From Acetoanaerobium sticklandii (GTDB lineage Bacteria > Bacillota > Clostridia > Peptostreptococcales > Filifactoraceae), in the NCBI RefSeq assembly GCF_000196455.1, contig NC_014614.1:2154001-2218000 (forward strand): a stretch of DNA of 64,000 nt, written 5' to 3'. The position numbers and the translations under genes are program-made. Positions 43,487 through 53,308 of the stretch are shown one piece after another. Each line of letters begins with the position of its first letter. Position 1 is the first letter of the stretch. The notes below the pieces were generated by a model that was not told the DNA's origin, did not search any database, and worked only from the letters and a program-made list of their open reading frames with translations.

Positions 43487-46021
43487 TTAATTATATCCAT
43501 CTTGTAAATTTCTGTCAACACCCTTACTTTCTAACAGTAAAAAAGCTTGCTCCTCTGGCACAGGTTTTGAATAATAATAGCCTTGGACTTTATCGCAATT
43601 ATATTTTTTAAGAATATCTAGTTGAAGCTTGGTTTCAACTCCCTCAGCTATTACTTCTAAATCCAGCTTGTGAGCCATAGATATAATAAAGCTTGCGAGA
43701 TTCTCAGTTATTGTATTTTTCGTTATATCCTCAACAAATGCTCTATCCATCTTAAGCGTTGTTATAGGAAGGTTTTGCAAATAGCTAAGTGATGAATACC
43801 CTGTTCCAAAATCATCAAGAGATATGGAAACTCCTTTACTTCTTAAAGCCTCAAGCTTTGTGTATGCTTCTTGAACTGAACGTATAAGTACAGTTTCAGT
43901 GATTTCTAATTCTATAAGCTTAAAATCTAGATTTTTACTTTCTATAGTAGCTAAAATAAAATCTGTGAAATCATCTTGGATTAATTGGACTATAGATATA
44001 TTTACAGAGACTTTTATATCTTTATATCCTCTTCTAATAAGTTTAGATGCAAAATCGCAAGAGTTCACAAACACCCATTTACCTATAGCTACTATTTTTT
44101 GGCTCTCCTCAGCAATTTTAATAAAATCATTCGGAGGCACCATCCCTAGTTCTCTGCTTTTCCATCTAATCAAAGCTTCAAATCCAGATATTTTGTCATT
44201 AGAAGTTTTATACTGAGGTTGGAAATATAGCATAAACTCCTTATTATCAAGCGCAAATTGAAGGTTGTGCTCTATTTTAGTTTTTTCTATAATTCTGTAA
44301 TTCATCACATCATCAAAAAATACGTAGCGCTCTTTGCCTCTCTGCTTCGCTTCATACATTGCAATATCAGCGTTTTTCAGTAGTTGCTGAACTGTTTTTC
44401 CAGCAAAAGGATATACCGCAATTCCCATACTCAGTGTGGTATGAATTTTTATCTTGTCCATGAATATAGGCTTGTGAACGCAATTCATTATTTCTTGTGC
44501 TGCTATTTCAATCTGCTGCGTCGATGCCGTTACTAAAAATGCAAATTCATCTCCACCAATTCTATACACACGTATAGCCTGACTAGATAAGTTTAAGAAT
44601 ATTTTTGCAATTTCAATTAAAAATTCATCTCCAAAATGATGGCCTAAGGTGTCATTAATATATTTAAAATTATCAATGTCAATAATCATAAGTGCTGCAG
44701 TTATAGCTTCCTGTTGTTTCACATGCTCTTGTATATCATTTGTAAGAGCAATTCTGTTTGGAAGCTTAGTCAGAGAATCGAAATAAACCAGTTTTTTTAG
44801 TTCCTCCTCAGAGTTGTATATCTGCTCGTATAAATCATGCAGTTCTTCATTTTGGCTCTCTAGCTGTCGTTTAGTTCTTATCAGCCTCCTAGTGTAATAT
44901 ATCAGACTAAGGACCAATATTATAAGTAAAAATATTACTGTCATAACCAAATAATAAGCCTCTGGATTTGATTCTCTAAATGATAATGGCTTGTTTAAAA
45001 TGACTGTATCCTTTGGAAGCTTGTCTATATCCACATTATATTTAATTATTTCATCATAATCCACAATAACTTCAGTTTTAGGATGAAGCACAGGGGTTAT
45101 ATTTTTTAGCTCTTTATTATCAAAATAATCATTAGCTAGTTTTGCTGCTAATTCTCCTTGCTTACTTCCTTGGAGCACCGCTCCTCCAATTACTCCATAT
45201 CCTAAATAAAAATCATATAATGAAAATACGGGCACATTACAATATTTACTAATAAGACTAGCAAATTCTGAGTTTTCTACAATTAAACCTTGGGCATCTC
45301 TATAAAATGTAGTAATTAAAACAACACTATCATTTGGAAGTCCCTTTACTGATGCTATGATATCATCTACAGCCATAGGTGGAAGTGCTATGCAGTTTAA
45401 ATTTGAATCTATTGTTTTTACAGTACTTGCCACTTCCTTATTCATAGCTATACCACTTTCAGTAAAATCATGAATTGTATATATTTTGTTAAATTCTGGA
45501 TTAAGGAGCTTGGCAATCTGGATAGTTGGTTCTAAATCAATATTTTCTATTACTCCGGTTATATTTTCTTGATTATCAGAAAGTAGTTTGAAGCTATCGT
45601 GACTTACACCCGTAAATACTATGGGTATATTTTTAAATTGCTCTTCACGATAATCTATTGCTAGTTCTAACGCCTTATCATCAGTTGCTACTATTAAATC
45701 TATGGGCTTTGAGCCATATTTGTACCTGAGATTTGCATACATGTTTTCTACATTCTTTTGAGTCGGATATTTCTTCCAATCCAAATATTCTATATAAAAT
45801 GCATACTTATGTTCAGGGGATAAGCTCTCAATAGTCTCTAGAAAACTAGTCACTGTATCATCTGTCCATTTAAAACCCCTATGGTAGGAGTTTAACACAA
45901 GAACATGCTTTTCCTGCTCCACTTTACTTTGACTAAGGGAATAGCTATTTTCAAATTGACTTACAATTAACGCCATCATTACTATTATTAATAGTGCTAC
46001 TCTAGGTCTATTACTAAGCAA
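43487..46021 (-). CDS. membrane sensor with ABC-substrate-binding, GGDEF and EAL domains
   Basis: Protein of 844 residues: a signal/anchor helix, an extracellular ABC-transporter-like substrate-binding domain (about 35-340), a membrane helix, a GGDEF domain with intact GGDEF (YRIGGDEFAFL) and an EAL domain with EALIRW, ELEITET, DDFGTGYSS and AEGVET, all apparently functional. It may make or degrade c-di-GMP in response to an extracellular ligand. TTG 46021 is chosen because AGGAGG at 46033-46028 lies 6 bases before it; ATGs at 46036-46039 overlap that site. It follows a NusG domain II-like gene. Confidence 0.9.
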   Translation of the reverse strand: MLSNRPRVALLIIVMMALIVSQFENSYSLSQSKVEQEKHVLVLNSYHRGFKWTDDTVTSFLETIESLSPEHKYAFYIEYLDWKKYPTQKNVENMYANLRYKYGSKPIDLIVATDDKALELAIDYREEQFKNIPIVFTGVSHDSFKLLSDNQENITGVIENIDLEPTIQIAKLLNPEFNKIYTIHDFTESGIAMNKEVASTVKTIDSNLNCIALPPMAVDDIIASVKGLPNDSVVLITTFYRDAQGLIVENSEFASLISKYCNVPVFSLYDFYLGYGVIGGAVLQGSKQGELAAKLANDYFDNKELKNITPVLHPKTEVIVDYDEIIKYNVDIDKLPKDTVILNKPLSFRESNPEAYYLVMTVIFLLIILVLSLIYYTRRLIRTKRQLESQNEELHDLYEQIYNSEEELKKLVYFDSLTKLPNRIALTNDIQEHVKQQEAITAALMIIDIDNFKYINDTLGHHFGDEFLIEIAKIFLNLSSQAIRVYRIGGDEFAFLVTASTQQIEIAAQEIMNCVHKPIFMDKIKIHTTLSMGIAVYPFAGKTVQQLLKNADIAMYEAKQRGKERYVFFDDVMNYRIIEKTKIEHNLQFALDNKEFMLYFQPQYKTSNDKISGFEALIRWKSRELGMVPPNDFIKIAEESQKIVAIGKWVFVNSCDFASKLIRRGYKDIKVSVNISIVQLIQDDFTDFILATIESKNLDFKLIELEITETVLIRSVQEAYTKLEALRSKGVSISLDDFGTGYSSLSYLQNLPITTLKMDRAFVEDITKNTITENLASFIISMAHKLDLEVIAEGVETKLQLDILKKYNCDKVQGYYYSKPVPEEQAFLLLESKGVDRNLQDGYN

Positions 46022-46046
46022 GCTAACCCTCCTCATCATTGTATTT

Positions 46047-46460
46047 TTAATAAGATATTATATCTATGTCGCTCTGGGACTCAGCTTGGTAGTCCTCAAC
46101 AGTAACAATCAGCTTTGCAGGTAATGCTACAATCATCTGATGGGGTTTATCTATCCATCCTGTATCAGAATGAATTGATAAAGGTGCTACCTCTTCAGGC
46201 AATCTTAAAAGTCTTACTCTTCCTTCTTTAGTCTCTAATTTAGCTTGGTAGGTAACTCCTTCTTTAACTACGTCAAATGTATAATAAACTGACTCAGCTT
46301 TTTCATTAAGTAAAAACTCATGCTTCACTTCACCATCTATATTTACAATAATTTGTTTGCTTCCAGCTGCCATACTATCCCTAAGTGTCAGCAAGGGTAG
46401 AGAGCTAAGTATTAGAATTAAAATAATGAGGATTTTATCTCCTCTAGTTAAAAATTTCAT
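46047..46460 (-). CDS. NusG domain II-like membrane-anchored protein
   Basis: Protein of 137 residues: one N-terminal membrane helix (about 7-25) and a beta-rich extracytoplasmic domain with the NusG domain II pattern (IIVNIDGEVKHEFLLNE, GRVRLL, DTGWI, MIVALPAKLIVTVE). The family often sits beside electron-transport or flavinylation genes. The ATG at 46460 has GGTGA upstream. It precedes the c-di-GMP sensor gene by 25 bp or less and is probably co-transcribed; a role in that sensor is inference. Confidence 0.78.
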   Translation of the reverse strand: MKFLTRGDKILIILILILSSLPLLTLRDSMAAGSKQIIVNIDGEVKHEFLLNEKAESVYYTFDVVKEGVTYQAKLETKEGRVRLLRLPEEVAPLSIHSDTGWIDKPHQMIVALPAKLIVTVEDYQAESQSDIDIISY

Positions 46461-46715
46461 CAATTCACCATCTTAATCAAAATTTTATGTATCTAAAAAA
46501 CATTATATAATTAGTATACTATTATTTGAACCTTAAATCAAAACTTAATAAAACTATAACAGCTATAGATATTATTATAATTTATAATTTAATTATTTGC
46601 TATGCTAGAAATTTCTGTAAAATCTAATTATTTCGCCTTATTTCCAGTATATTGCAATCTAGACTCGGAAGTAGTATACTAGCAATTTGGATAATAGAAA
46701 GGAAGGAATACCTAC

Positions 46716-47561
46716 ATGAATAAAAAATTAAAAGAATATCTAATAATAACTTTAGGCTTTATAATCGTGGCTCTTGGTCTTACGGTTTTTTTAATTCCAT
46801 CAAAGCTAGCTGTGGGAGGGGTAACTGGTCTTTCACTAATTATACATACACATTTAAATTTTTTATCAGTGGGCTTTTTACTTATTTTAACTAACTCTAT
46901 TTTATTTATAATAGCCTTTTTCACTCTTGGTCCTGCTTTTGGCGCAAAAAGTATTTATGCCAGCTTAGGACTTTCTGGTGCTATTTGGTTTATCCAAAGA
47001 CTTCATCCTAGTATGAAGCCTTTAACCGATGATTTGTTTATAAATTTGGTGTTTGGTATGCTTGTTTCTAGTACTGGAATGTCACTAGTACTATATCAAA
47101 ATGCATCAACTGGTGGTACAGATATTTTGGCAAAAATATTAAACAAATTTCTTCATATTCCTATAGGAAGATCCTTGCTATTTGTTGATTTTTTCATAAC
47201 CATTTTAGCAGGTATTACTTTTGGACCTAGACTAGGGTTATATGCACTTCTAGGTGTAATTATGAATGGTATGATAATCGATAATATGATTGCTGGACTG
47301 GGCACAAAAATTAACGTGCATATAGTCTGTAGCAATCCAGAAATTATTAGAGACTTTATAACAAGAAATCTCCTTCGTGGTGCAACTCTATATAAGGCTG
47401 AAGGAGCTTATACTAAGGAATCAAAAACAGTAATTGTAGCAGTAATGAGCAAAAGAGAATTTATAAGATTGAAAAAGCATATTGAGCTAAATGAGCCTAG
47501 TGCTTTTGTGACTGCAAATGTAGTTCATACTGTGCTTGGACAAGGATTTTTAACTAATTAA
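46716..47561 (+). CDS. YitT-family membrane protein
   Basis: Protein of 281 residues: five or so membrane segments (LKEYLIITLGFIIVALG; KLAVGGVTGLSLI) and a C-terminal cytoplasmic DUF2179 domain (KAEGAYTKESKTVIVAVMSKRE). This is the usual YitT layout; a transport role is suspected but not shown. AAGGAAGGA precedes the ATG. The 250-bp upstream region shows no riboswitch or clear operator. Confidence 0.9.
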   Translation: MNKKLKEYLIITLGFIIVALGLTVFLIPSKLAVGGVTGLSLIIHTHLNFLSVGFLLILTNSILFIIAFFTLGPAFGAKSIYASLGLSGAIWFIQRLHPSMKPLTDDLFINLVFGMLVSSTGMSLVLYQNASTGGTDILAKILNKFLHIPIGRSLLFVDFFITILAGITFGPRLGLYALLGVIMNGMIIDNMIAGLGTKINVHIVCSNPEIIRDFITRNLLRGATLYKAEGAYTKESKTVIVAVMSKREFIRLKKHIELNEPSAFVTANVVHTVLGQGFLTN

Positions 47562-47669
47562 ATTCCTTGTTTCAATAGCTTTATTATGGGAATAAATATT
47601 ATGAAATCAATATATAAATAAATTTATTTGTATTAATAATACTTTTAAAAATTTAAGGAGGAAGTATTT

Positions 47670-48308
47670 ATGCTTATCCGTTCTCTTTTAACACCAGCAA
47701 ACAAACTTACAACTCTAGGTTTAAACGACACAGTAAAATCGGCCATAGATATCATTGAGGAAAATGGATTTTTATCTCTTCCTGTAACTGATGACGAGAA
47801 ATTCATAGGCTTTCTTTCAAAGCAGTATGTGTATGAGAAGTTTTTTGAATCTGGAGAAAAAGATTTTGAGACATTTATCCAAAGACCAGTTAGTGCTTTT
47901 GCTTATATGAAAGTTGAACCTGTCAAAGACACTCTTTTTATAGAAGAAGCTGCTGATATTTTTCTTAACCAGCAAGTAAGATTCTTGCCTGTTGTTAATG
48001 ATTTTGGAAAATTCTTAGGAATAGTTACTCAAAAAGCATTATTTCAAGTTATAACTAAGGTATATGGGCTTGAAGATGCTAAAATTGTAATTCATTCTGA
48101 CGATTTTGCAGGGACTTTATTAAAGATATCAGATGTAATATATAAGCATGGAGCAAATATAACAAATATAGCTCAGATGGACACTCAGGTAATGGGAATT
48201 CAAGAAATTTCCATTAGGCTTGTAGGAGATAATTTAGAAAAGCTTCAAGAAAAACTACAAGCTAAAGGAATTAAGGTTAAAGAATTCATTCCTGCTAAAA
48301 ACAATTAA
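47670..48308 (+). CDS. CBS-ACT protein, AcuB-like
   Basis: Protein of 212 residues: two CBS motifs (LGLNDTVKSAIDIIEENGFLS; FIEEAADIFLNQQVRFLPV) and a C-terminal ACT domain (AGTLLKISDVIYKHGANITNI). The ACT domain suggests amino-acid binding. AcuB relatives act in acetoin metabolism, but no acu genes are near, so that name is not safe. AGGAGGAAG precedes the ATG at 47670; a perfect palindromic terminator follows. Confidence 0.82.
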   Translation: MLIRSLLTPANKLTTLGLNDTVKSAIDIIEENGFLSLPVTDDEKFIGFLSKQYVYEKFFESGEKDFETFIQRPVSAFAYMKVEPVKDTLFIEEAADIFLNQQVRFLPVVNDFGKFLGIVTQKALFQVITKVYGLEDAKIVIHSDDFAGTLLKISDVIYKHGANITNIAQMDTQVMGIQEISIRLVGDNLEKLQEKLQAKGIKVKEFIPAKNN

Positions 48309-48323
48309 ATATTCTAATACGTG

Positions 48324-48351
48324 AAAAGCTTGGATTATAATCCAAGCTTTT
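48324..48351 (+). terminator. terminator after the CBS-ACT gene
   Basis: AAAAGCTTGGATTA with its exact reverse complement forms a 28-bp perfect palindrome followed by T; just past the stop codon. Confidence 0.88.
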
Positions 48352-48451
48352 TCTACATTTTGTCATAATAGTATACATTTTGTTGACTTAAGCCATTTAA
48401 TCATATAAACTAAAATAAATTATAAATCTTTATAAAGTTTAGGTGATAAAA

Positions 48452-49075
48452 ATGGATAAAAATACAGCATTAGATTTTCTAAGCAGATTATGTGATGGAC
48501 TTTCAGTCATGTTTGGTCCAAATTGCGAAACTGTAGTTCATGACATGAATGACCCAAACAAATCGATAGTCTACATAGCTAACGGCCAAGTCACAAACCG
48601 AAACATAGGAGATAAATTTAAAATCCTAGGTGGAAAAGATATCGATAAGTTTTTTAGTGGAACTGATATTATCAATTGCAAAGCTCTAAGCCCAGATAAA
48701 AGAACTTTAAAAAGCTCTACTTTTCATATGAAGGGTCACGGATATCATTATGCTCTTGGTATAAATTTTGATTATACAAATTTTGAGTTTGCCCATAATA
48801 TACTTAAAGATTTAATTTCTGTGGGTAAAGATATCTCTGAAGTAATCCAAGCAAGTCCAAATACAGAAGATTTGCTCGACGGCTACATAGATGATGCTCT
48901 TAAGTTTGTAGGCAAGCCTATTTCTATGCTAAAGAAAGAGGATAGAGTACAGATAGTAAAATGTCTCGAAGAAAAAGGCGCCTTTGTACTTCAAAGAAGT
49001 ATTCCTATTATATCAGAACGTCTAAATATATCTAGATATACTCTTTATAACTATTTGAAAGAAATTAGGAACTAG
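48452..49075 (+). CDS. YheO-like PAS/HTH regulator
   Basis: Protein of 207 residues: an N-terminal YheO-type PAS domain (LSVMFGPNCETVVHDMND) and a C-terminal helix-turn-helix (QRSIPIISERLNISRYTLYNYL). It is a predicted cytoplasmic transcription regulator of unknown ligand. The ATG at 48452 is chosen because AGGTG is at 48441-48445; an upstream GTG is part of that site. Its stop codon overlaps the convergent FNT gene by 4 bp. Confidence 0.82.
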   Translation: MDKNTALDFLSRLCDGLSVMFGPNCETVVHDMNDPNKSIVYIANGQVTNRNIGDKFKILGGKDIDKFFSGTDIINCKALSPDKRTLKSSTFHMKGHGYHYALGINFDYTNFEFAHNILKDLISVGKDISEVIQASPNTEDLLDGYIDDALKFVGKPISMLKKEDRVQIVKCLEEKGAFVLQRSIPIISERLNISRYTLYNYLKEIRN

Positions 49076-49917
49076 GCATTCTCACTATTTTTATAATAGG
49101 TAAACCAGTATACTCCAGCAACTAAAATAACTCCACCTACTATGTTGCCTATAGTTACAGGAATGAGATTCTTCGTTATAAAGGTATTCCAGTTTAAATG
49201 AGCCAGCTTTTCTGCAGTAAGTCCTGACGCCTCTACCCATGAGGCGTTAGATTTAGCTAAAATTCCAGCTGGGATGTAATACATGTTTGCTATGCTATGC
49301 TCAAATCCAGAGGTTATAAATAGAGAAATCGGGAAAAATATAGCAAAGCATTTTCCAATTATATCCTTTGCTCCATAAGACATCCACACAGCTATACATA
49401 CCAACCAGTTACACATTATACCTAGATAAAACGCCTGCGAGAAAGTAAGATGAGTCTTATACGCTGCTATCTTTAGAGTGATTCCTCCAAGCATATTATC
49501 TCCACTGTTAAAAAGACCAGACATATTCATCATGTAAGCTATAAATACAGCTCCTACAAAATTTCCAAGATATACGAAAAACCAGTTCGAAAGCATATCC
49601 TTAAGTTTAATTTTTTTCTCTAATACCCCAATAGTTATTAGAGTATTTCCTGTAAAAAGCTCTCCTCCTGCTATTATAACTAGCATCAAGCCTGTTGCAA
49701 AAACTACTCCAGCTAATGCTTTTCCAAGTCCATAGGTCTCTGGTTTAGCAAATAAATTAAAGGCTGCCATATTTGAACCTTCTGATGCAAACGCTATAAA
49801 GGCCCCTGCTAATATTCCAAGAATAAACTGGTTCAATGGCTTAGTTTTAACTTTTTTTATACCTGTCTCTATAGTCGCCGTCACAATCTCCTTTGGTGTC
49901 AAATATGCTTTCTCCAA
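49072..49917 (-). CDS. formate/nitrite transporter (FNT) family channel
   Basis: Protein of 281 residues with six membrane segments and FNT signature stretches (GAFIAFASEGSNMAAFN, GGELFTGNT, LVCIAVWMSYGAKDIIGK). The family moves formate, nitrite or hydrosulfide; which one is not clear. Hydrosulfide-type members sit beside asrABC in some clostridia, but here asrABC is 43 kb away. TTG start at 49917 with GGGGGG upstream. Confidence 0.9.
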   Translation of the reverse strand: MEKAYLTPKEIVTATIETGIKKVKTKPLNQFILGILAGAFIAFASEGSNMAAFNLFAKPETYGLGKALAGVVFATGLMLVIIAGGELFTGNTLITIGVLEKKIKLKDMLSNWFFVYLGNFVGAVFIAYMMNMSGLFNSGDNMLGGITLKIAAYKTHLTFSQAFYLGIMCNWLVCIAVWMSYGAKDIIGKCFAIFFPISLFITSGFEHSIANMYYIPAGILAKSNASWVEASGLTAEKLAHLNWNTFITKNLIPVTIGNIVGGVILVAGVYWFTYYKNSENA

Positions 49918-50010
49918 AATAATCCCCCCTGATATTTTTTTAATTTAAAGCGTATACATCTATATTAACTCTAATCCTCTAACTCCCAGTCTATTCCTTG
50001 TTATTAAGTT

Positions 50011-50880
50011 TTAATCGTGTAAATCCATTCTATAATATTCAAAGCTTTTAACCTTCTCAAATCCACAGCTCATATAAAGAGCTAAAGCCTCTGGATTATT
50101 GCTATCTACCTCTAGGCTTATTGAGCTTATATCCACTTTTTTAAGTTCATGGATAAGCAAGCAGAGCATATCCTTTGCATAGCCTTTTCCTCTGTACTCA
50201 CTAAGTACTCCAAGGCCAAAAATCATAGCCTCATCATTGTTTATATCTACATTTATCATTCCAATAGGCTTTTTATCATGATAGCACACATATTGTGACC
50301 TTGTTTCGCTCGCTAGTATAGCTTTTGCCATTGATATAGCAACATCTTCATCCTCTTTAAAAATTCTTTTGTCAAGATCAATAACTATTGGAAATTCAGT
50401 TGAATGTTGCACCTCTTTTATTACAACTTTATTTTTTAGTTTATTACATTTATCATCTTTAAAGCTATAAGTCAAAAAATATTCCGTTAAATACAGCTTT
50501 GCATTTAACTTTTTACCTAATTTCTCACTGTGAGAAAACTTACCATCAAATACAAACAACAAGTCCTTAATATTAAATTTATTGGCTTCATTTATCACTT
50601 CTTTTAAAAGCATTGAAAAGTAGCCTTTTTCTCTATATTCAGGATCAGTAAAACCACAAATCTCTATTTCATGCTTTAAAGGTGCAAATACTGAAATAAA
50701 GCTTATCAATTTATCTTCTTCATACATTAAAAATATGCTATTCATATCCTCATAATAATTCATGCTCACATCTATACACGCTGAACTTTGGATTTTGTCA
50801 TAGGCATTACACTTTGATTCTAACGCTCTTAGCTGCTCAACTAATAACGTATCTGGCATTATTTTTTTCTCAATTTTCAA
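50011..50880 (-). CDS. GNAT-family acetyltransferase with two GNAT-like halves
   Basis: Protein of 289 residues. The C-terminal half has a clear acetyl-CoA loop (SEYRGKGYAKDML, then NPEALALYMSCGFEKV); the N-terminal half has a second, weaker GNAT fold (TDPEYREKGYFSML). Start TTG 50880 is chosen because GGGGAGG at 50889-50895 lies 8 bases before it; an upstream ATG (50967) has no ribosome binding site. The substrate is unknown. Confidence 0.82.
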   Translation of the reverse strand: MKIEKKIMPDTLLVEQLRALESKCNAYDKIQSSACIDVSMNYYEDMNSIFLMYEEDKLISFISVFAPLKHEIEICGFTDPEYREKGYFSMLLKEVINEANKFNIKDLLFVFDGKFSHSEKLGKKLNAKLYLTEYFLTYSFKDDKCNKLKNKVVIKEVQHSTEFPIVIDLDKRIFKEDEDVAISMAKAILASETRSQYVCYHDKKPIGMINVDINNDEAMIFGLGVLSEYRGKGYAKDMLCLLIHELKKVDISSISLEVDSNNPEALALYMSCGFEKVKSFEYYRMDLHD

Positions 50881-51111
50881 GATGTCTACCTCCCCACAAT
50901 AAAAGCACAAATAATTGTATTCCCTATCTTTTACTATATCAGATTTTTTATGATATGTAATAGACATTTACATTAATTTTTTGTGGTTTTTAATTTCTTG
51001 TTCTATTGATTAAAGCAGGTCTATAAACTATAATCAGTTTATAAATATGCATATGAATATTGCATATAATTTCAAACCTAAAACTAGAGCCAAATTAAAG
51101 GAGACTGCTGT

Positions 51112-52089
51112 ATGCGATATATTTACAATGATTCCACAGAGCCATATTTTAATCTAGCACTTGAAGAATATTTTCTAAAGCAAACTGATGAAGAGTATTT
51201 TATACTTTGGAGAAATGAACCTTGTATTGTAGTAGGAAAAAATCAAAATACACTCTCTGAAATTCATCTTGAATTTGTAAAAGAGAGAAATATAAAAGTA
51301 GTAAGAAGGCTAACTGGTGGAGGAGCTGTTTTTCACGATTTAGGCAATATAAATTTCACTTTTATAGTTAATGATGAATCTAGCTTCAATGATTTTAAGG
51401 GCTTTGTTGCTCCGATTATAGGCACTTTGAAGACGCTTGGAATCGATGCTGAGTTTTCTGGAAGAAATGATATGTTGATAGAAGGAAAGAAATTTTCTGG
51501 GAATGCCCAGTGCAAGCATAAAAGCAGAGTAATGCACCATGGAACCTTGTTATTTTCATCTAATATGAATGATTTAAGTGGTGCTCTAAAGCCAAAGGAT
51601 ATCAAGTTCTCAGACAAAAGCGTTAAATCAGTAGCTAGCCGAGTTACTAATATTTCTGAGCATCTTGCAAATAAAATCAGCGTGCTAGAATTCAAGGACG
51701 AGATTTTTAAATATATTTCAAGTAATACTCAAAGCCCTATAGACTCATTAACTCAAGAGGAAATTGAAAAAATCAATAAACTAAGAGATGAAAAATACAG
51801 TACCTGGGAATGGAATTTTGGAAATTCTCCTAAGTATTCATTTTATAATGAAAAACGATTTGCCGCTGGAACCTTTGAGGTTCATATTGATGTGCTTAAA
51901 GGAATTATTAAAGATATAAAAATCTTTGGGGATTTCTTTGGAAAAAATGATATAAGTGAGTTAGAAGCTAGCCTTAAGAATATCTCTCATGAAAAAGCAT
52001 CGATTTCTAAAGCTCTATCTAATATAGATATAAATAAATACATTACAAATATAACCTTGGATGAGCTAATAAGTTTATTAATTGAATAA
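51112..52089 (+). CDS. lplA: lipoate-protein ligase
   Basis: Protein of 325 residues: an N-terminal catalytic domain with RRLTGGGAVFHDLGNINF and KFSGNAQ, and a C-terminal accessory domain (EWNFGNSPKYSF). It attaches free lipoate, via lipoyl-AMP, to E2 or GcvH subunits. In amino-acid fermenters a likely target is the glycine cleavage H protein, but none is encoded here. AAAGGAGA precedes the ATG. A 17-bp terminator follows. Confidence 0.94.
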   Translation: MRYIYNDSTEPYFNLALEEYFLKQTDEEYFILWRNEPCIVVGKNQNTLSEIHLEFVKERNIKVVRRLTGGGAVFHDLGNINFTFIVNDESSFNDFKGFVAPIIGTLKTLGIDAEFSGRNDMLIEGKKFSGNAQCKHKSRVMHHGTLLFSSNMNDLSGALKPKDIKFSDKSVKSVASRVTNISEHLANKISVLEFKDEIFKYISSNTQSPIDSLTQEEIEKINKLRDEKYSTWEWNFGNSPKYSFYNEKRFAAGTFEVHIDVLKGIIKDIKIFGDFFGKNDISELEASLKNISHEKASISKALSNIDINKYITNITLDELISLLIE

Positions 52090-52113
52090 GCTTATTAATT
52101 ACTTCAATTTCAA

Positions 52114-52157
52114 AAGGCTATAAAAACTTGCATTTTACTACAAGTTTTTATAGCCTT
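52114..52157. terminator. bidirectional terminator lplA / YtvI-like gene
   Basis: Perfect 17-bp arms (52114-52130 with 52141-52157), 10-base loop; the right arm contains the stop codon of the convergent gene (52148). Confidence 0.88.
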
Positions 52158-53269
52158 CTAAATTCATTAATTTCTTTTATCGTATCCTTAATGGTCTTTA
52201 TAAAATTATCAAAGTATCCTTCTTCATAAAAATTTATAAAAATCATACCTATTGGCACTGCTAAAACTAAACCAATAACCGATCCAAGCTTGAAGCCTAT
52301 AAACATAAAGAATAATGTAGCTAACGGATTAAGACCTATGGTATCTCCTAAAACTTTTGGCTGTACTATCTGCCTTACCACTTGACTGATGATATATATT
52401 AGAAACAGCCCTATAGCAAGCCTATAGTCTCCCGTTAAGACTTTAAATATAGTCCAAGGTATGAGCACGGCTCCCGTTCCAAAGAATGGGAAAAAATCCA
52501 GTAGCGCAATTCCTAGCGCTAGTAAAAAAGAATAGCCTATATCTAGAATTAAAAATCCTACGAAAAGAATAACTGCTACAATACCCATAATTTTAAATTG
52601 TGCTTTGAAATATCCTCCTACAAGGAACTTCAATCTATTAGTTATATCCGTAAATACAGCAAATATATCATCTGATACTAAATTTTTGATGCCTCTACTT
52701 ATATTTTCTTTATCGACAATAAAAAAATAGGCTGCCAAAATTGTGATTATGATATTTATAAAAGTTGAAGGAATATTTTTAGCAAATCTACCCGCTGCTG
52801 TAAAAGTTGGTTTTCCAATGTTCGATATTCCATTTGCCGCTCCTACAGATAATTCTTCTCCAATACTTGATAAACTTATTTGAACTTCCTCTGGCATAAG
52901 CTTATATATTCCCTGAAAGTTATGAGATATTTTTTCAATATCTAGGCTTAACGAATTATATATCTCAGGCAAATTTTGTATTAAAGTTATAAGCTCTTTG
53001 TATATTCTCGATATTCCAAAATATCCAGTTATTATAACCAATGTTAAGGCAAAAATAATTATAATCATAGAACCATGTTTTCTTACTATTTTTACATGAT
53101 TTTCTAAAAATTTTACAAGAGGATTAGCGATAAGAGCAATAATCCATCCAATTACAAAGGGCATGAAAAACACAGCTAGCTTAGGAACAACGAAAAAAAT
53201 CAGTATAACCAAAAGAAGAAGCAGAAATATATTAAGCAGTATTTTTAGATATTTTTTTGAGTCATACAT
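52148..53269 (-). CDS. AI-2E-type permease, YtvI-like
   Basis: Protein of 373 residues with about eight membrane segments in the AI-2E permease pattern (PFVIGWIIALIANPL near the start; GIALLDFFPFFGTGAVLIPW and QPKVLGDTIGLNPLATLFFM near the end). It is most like the sporulation integral membrane protein YtvI, whose function is unknown; the match is by pattern only. GAGGTGG precedes the ATG at 53269. It follows surE by about 40 bp. Confidence 0.85.
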   Translation of the reverse strand: MYDSKKYLKILLNIFLLLLLVILIFFVVPKLAVFFMPFVIGWIIALIANPLVKFLENHVKIVRKHGSMIIIIFALTLVIITGYFGISRIYKELITLIQNLPEIYNSLSLDIEKISHNFQGIYKLMPEEVQISLSSIGEELSVGAANGISNIGKPTFTAAGRFAKNIPSTFINIIITILAAYFFIVDKENISRGIKNLVSDDIFAVFTDITNRLKFLVGGYFKAQFKIMGIVAVILFVGFLILDIGYSFLLALGIALLDFFPFFGTGAVLIPWTIFKVLTGDYRLAIGLFLIYIISQVVRQIVQPKVLGDTIGLNPLATLFFMFIGFKLGSVIGLVLAVPIGMIFINFYEEGYFDNFIKTIKDTIKEINEFRRL

Positions 53270-53308
53270 ATTAAACCACCTCTAGTATGGTTGATTGTAT
53301 ACTAATTG

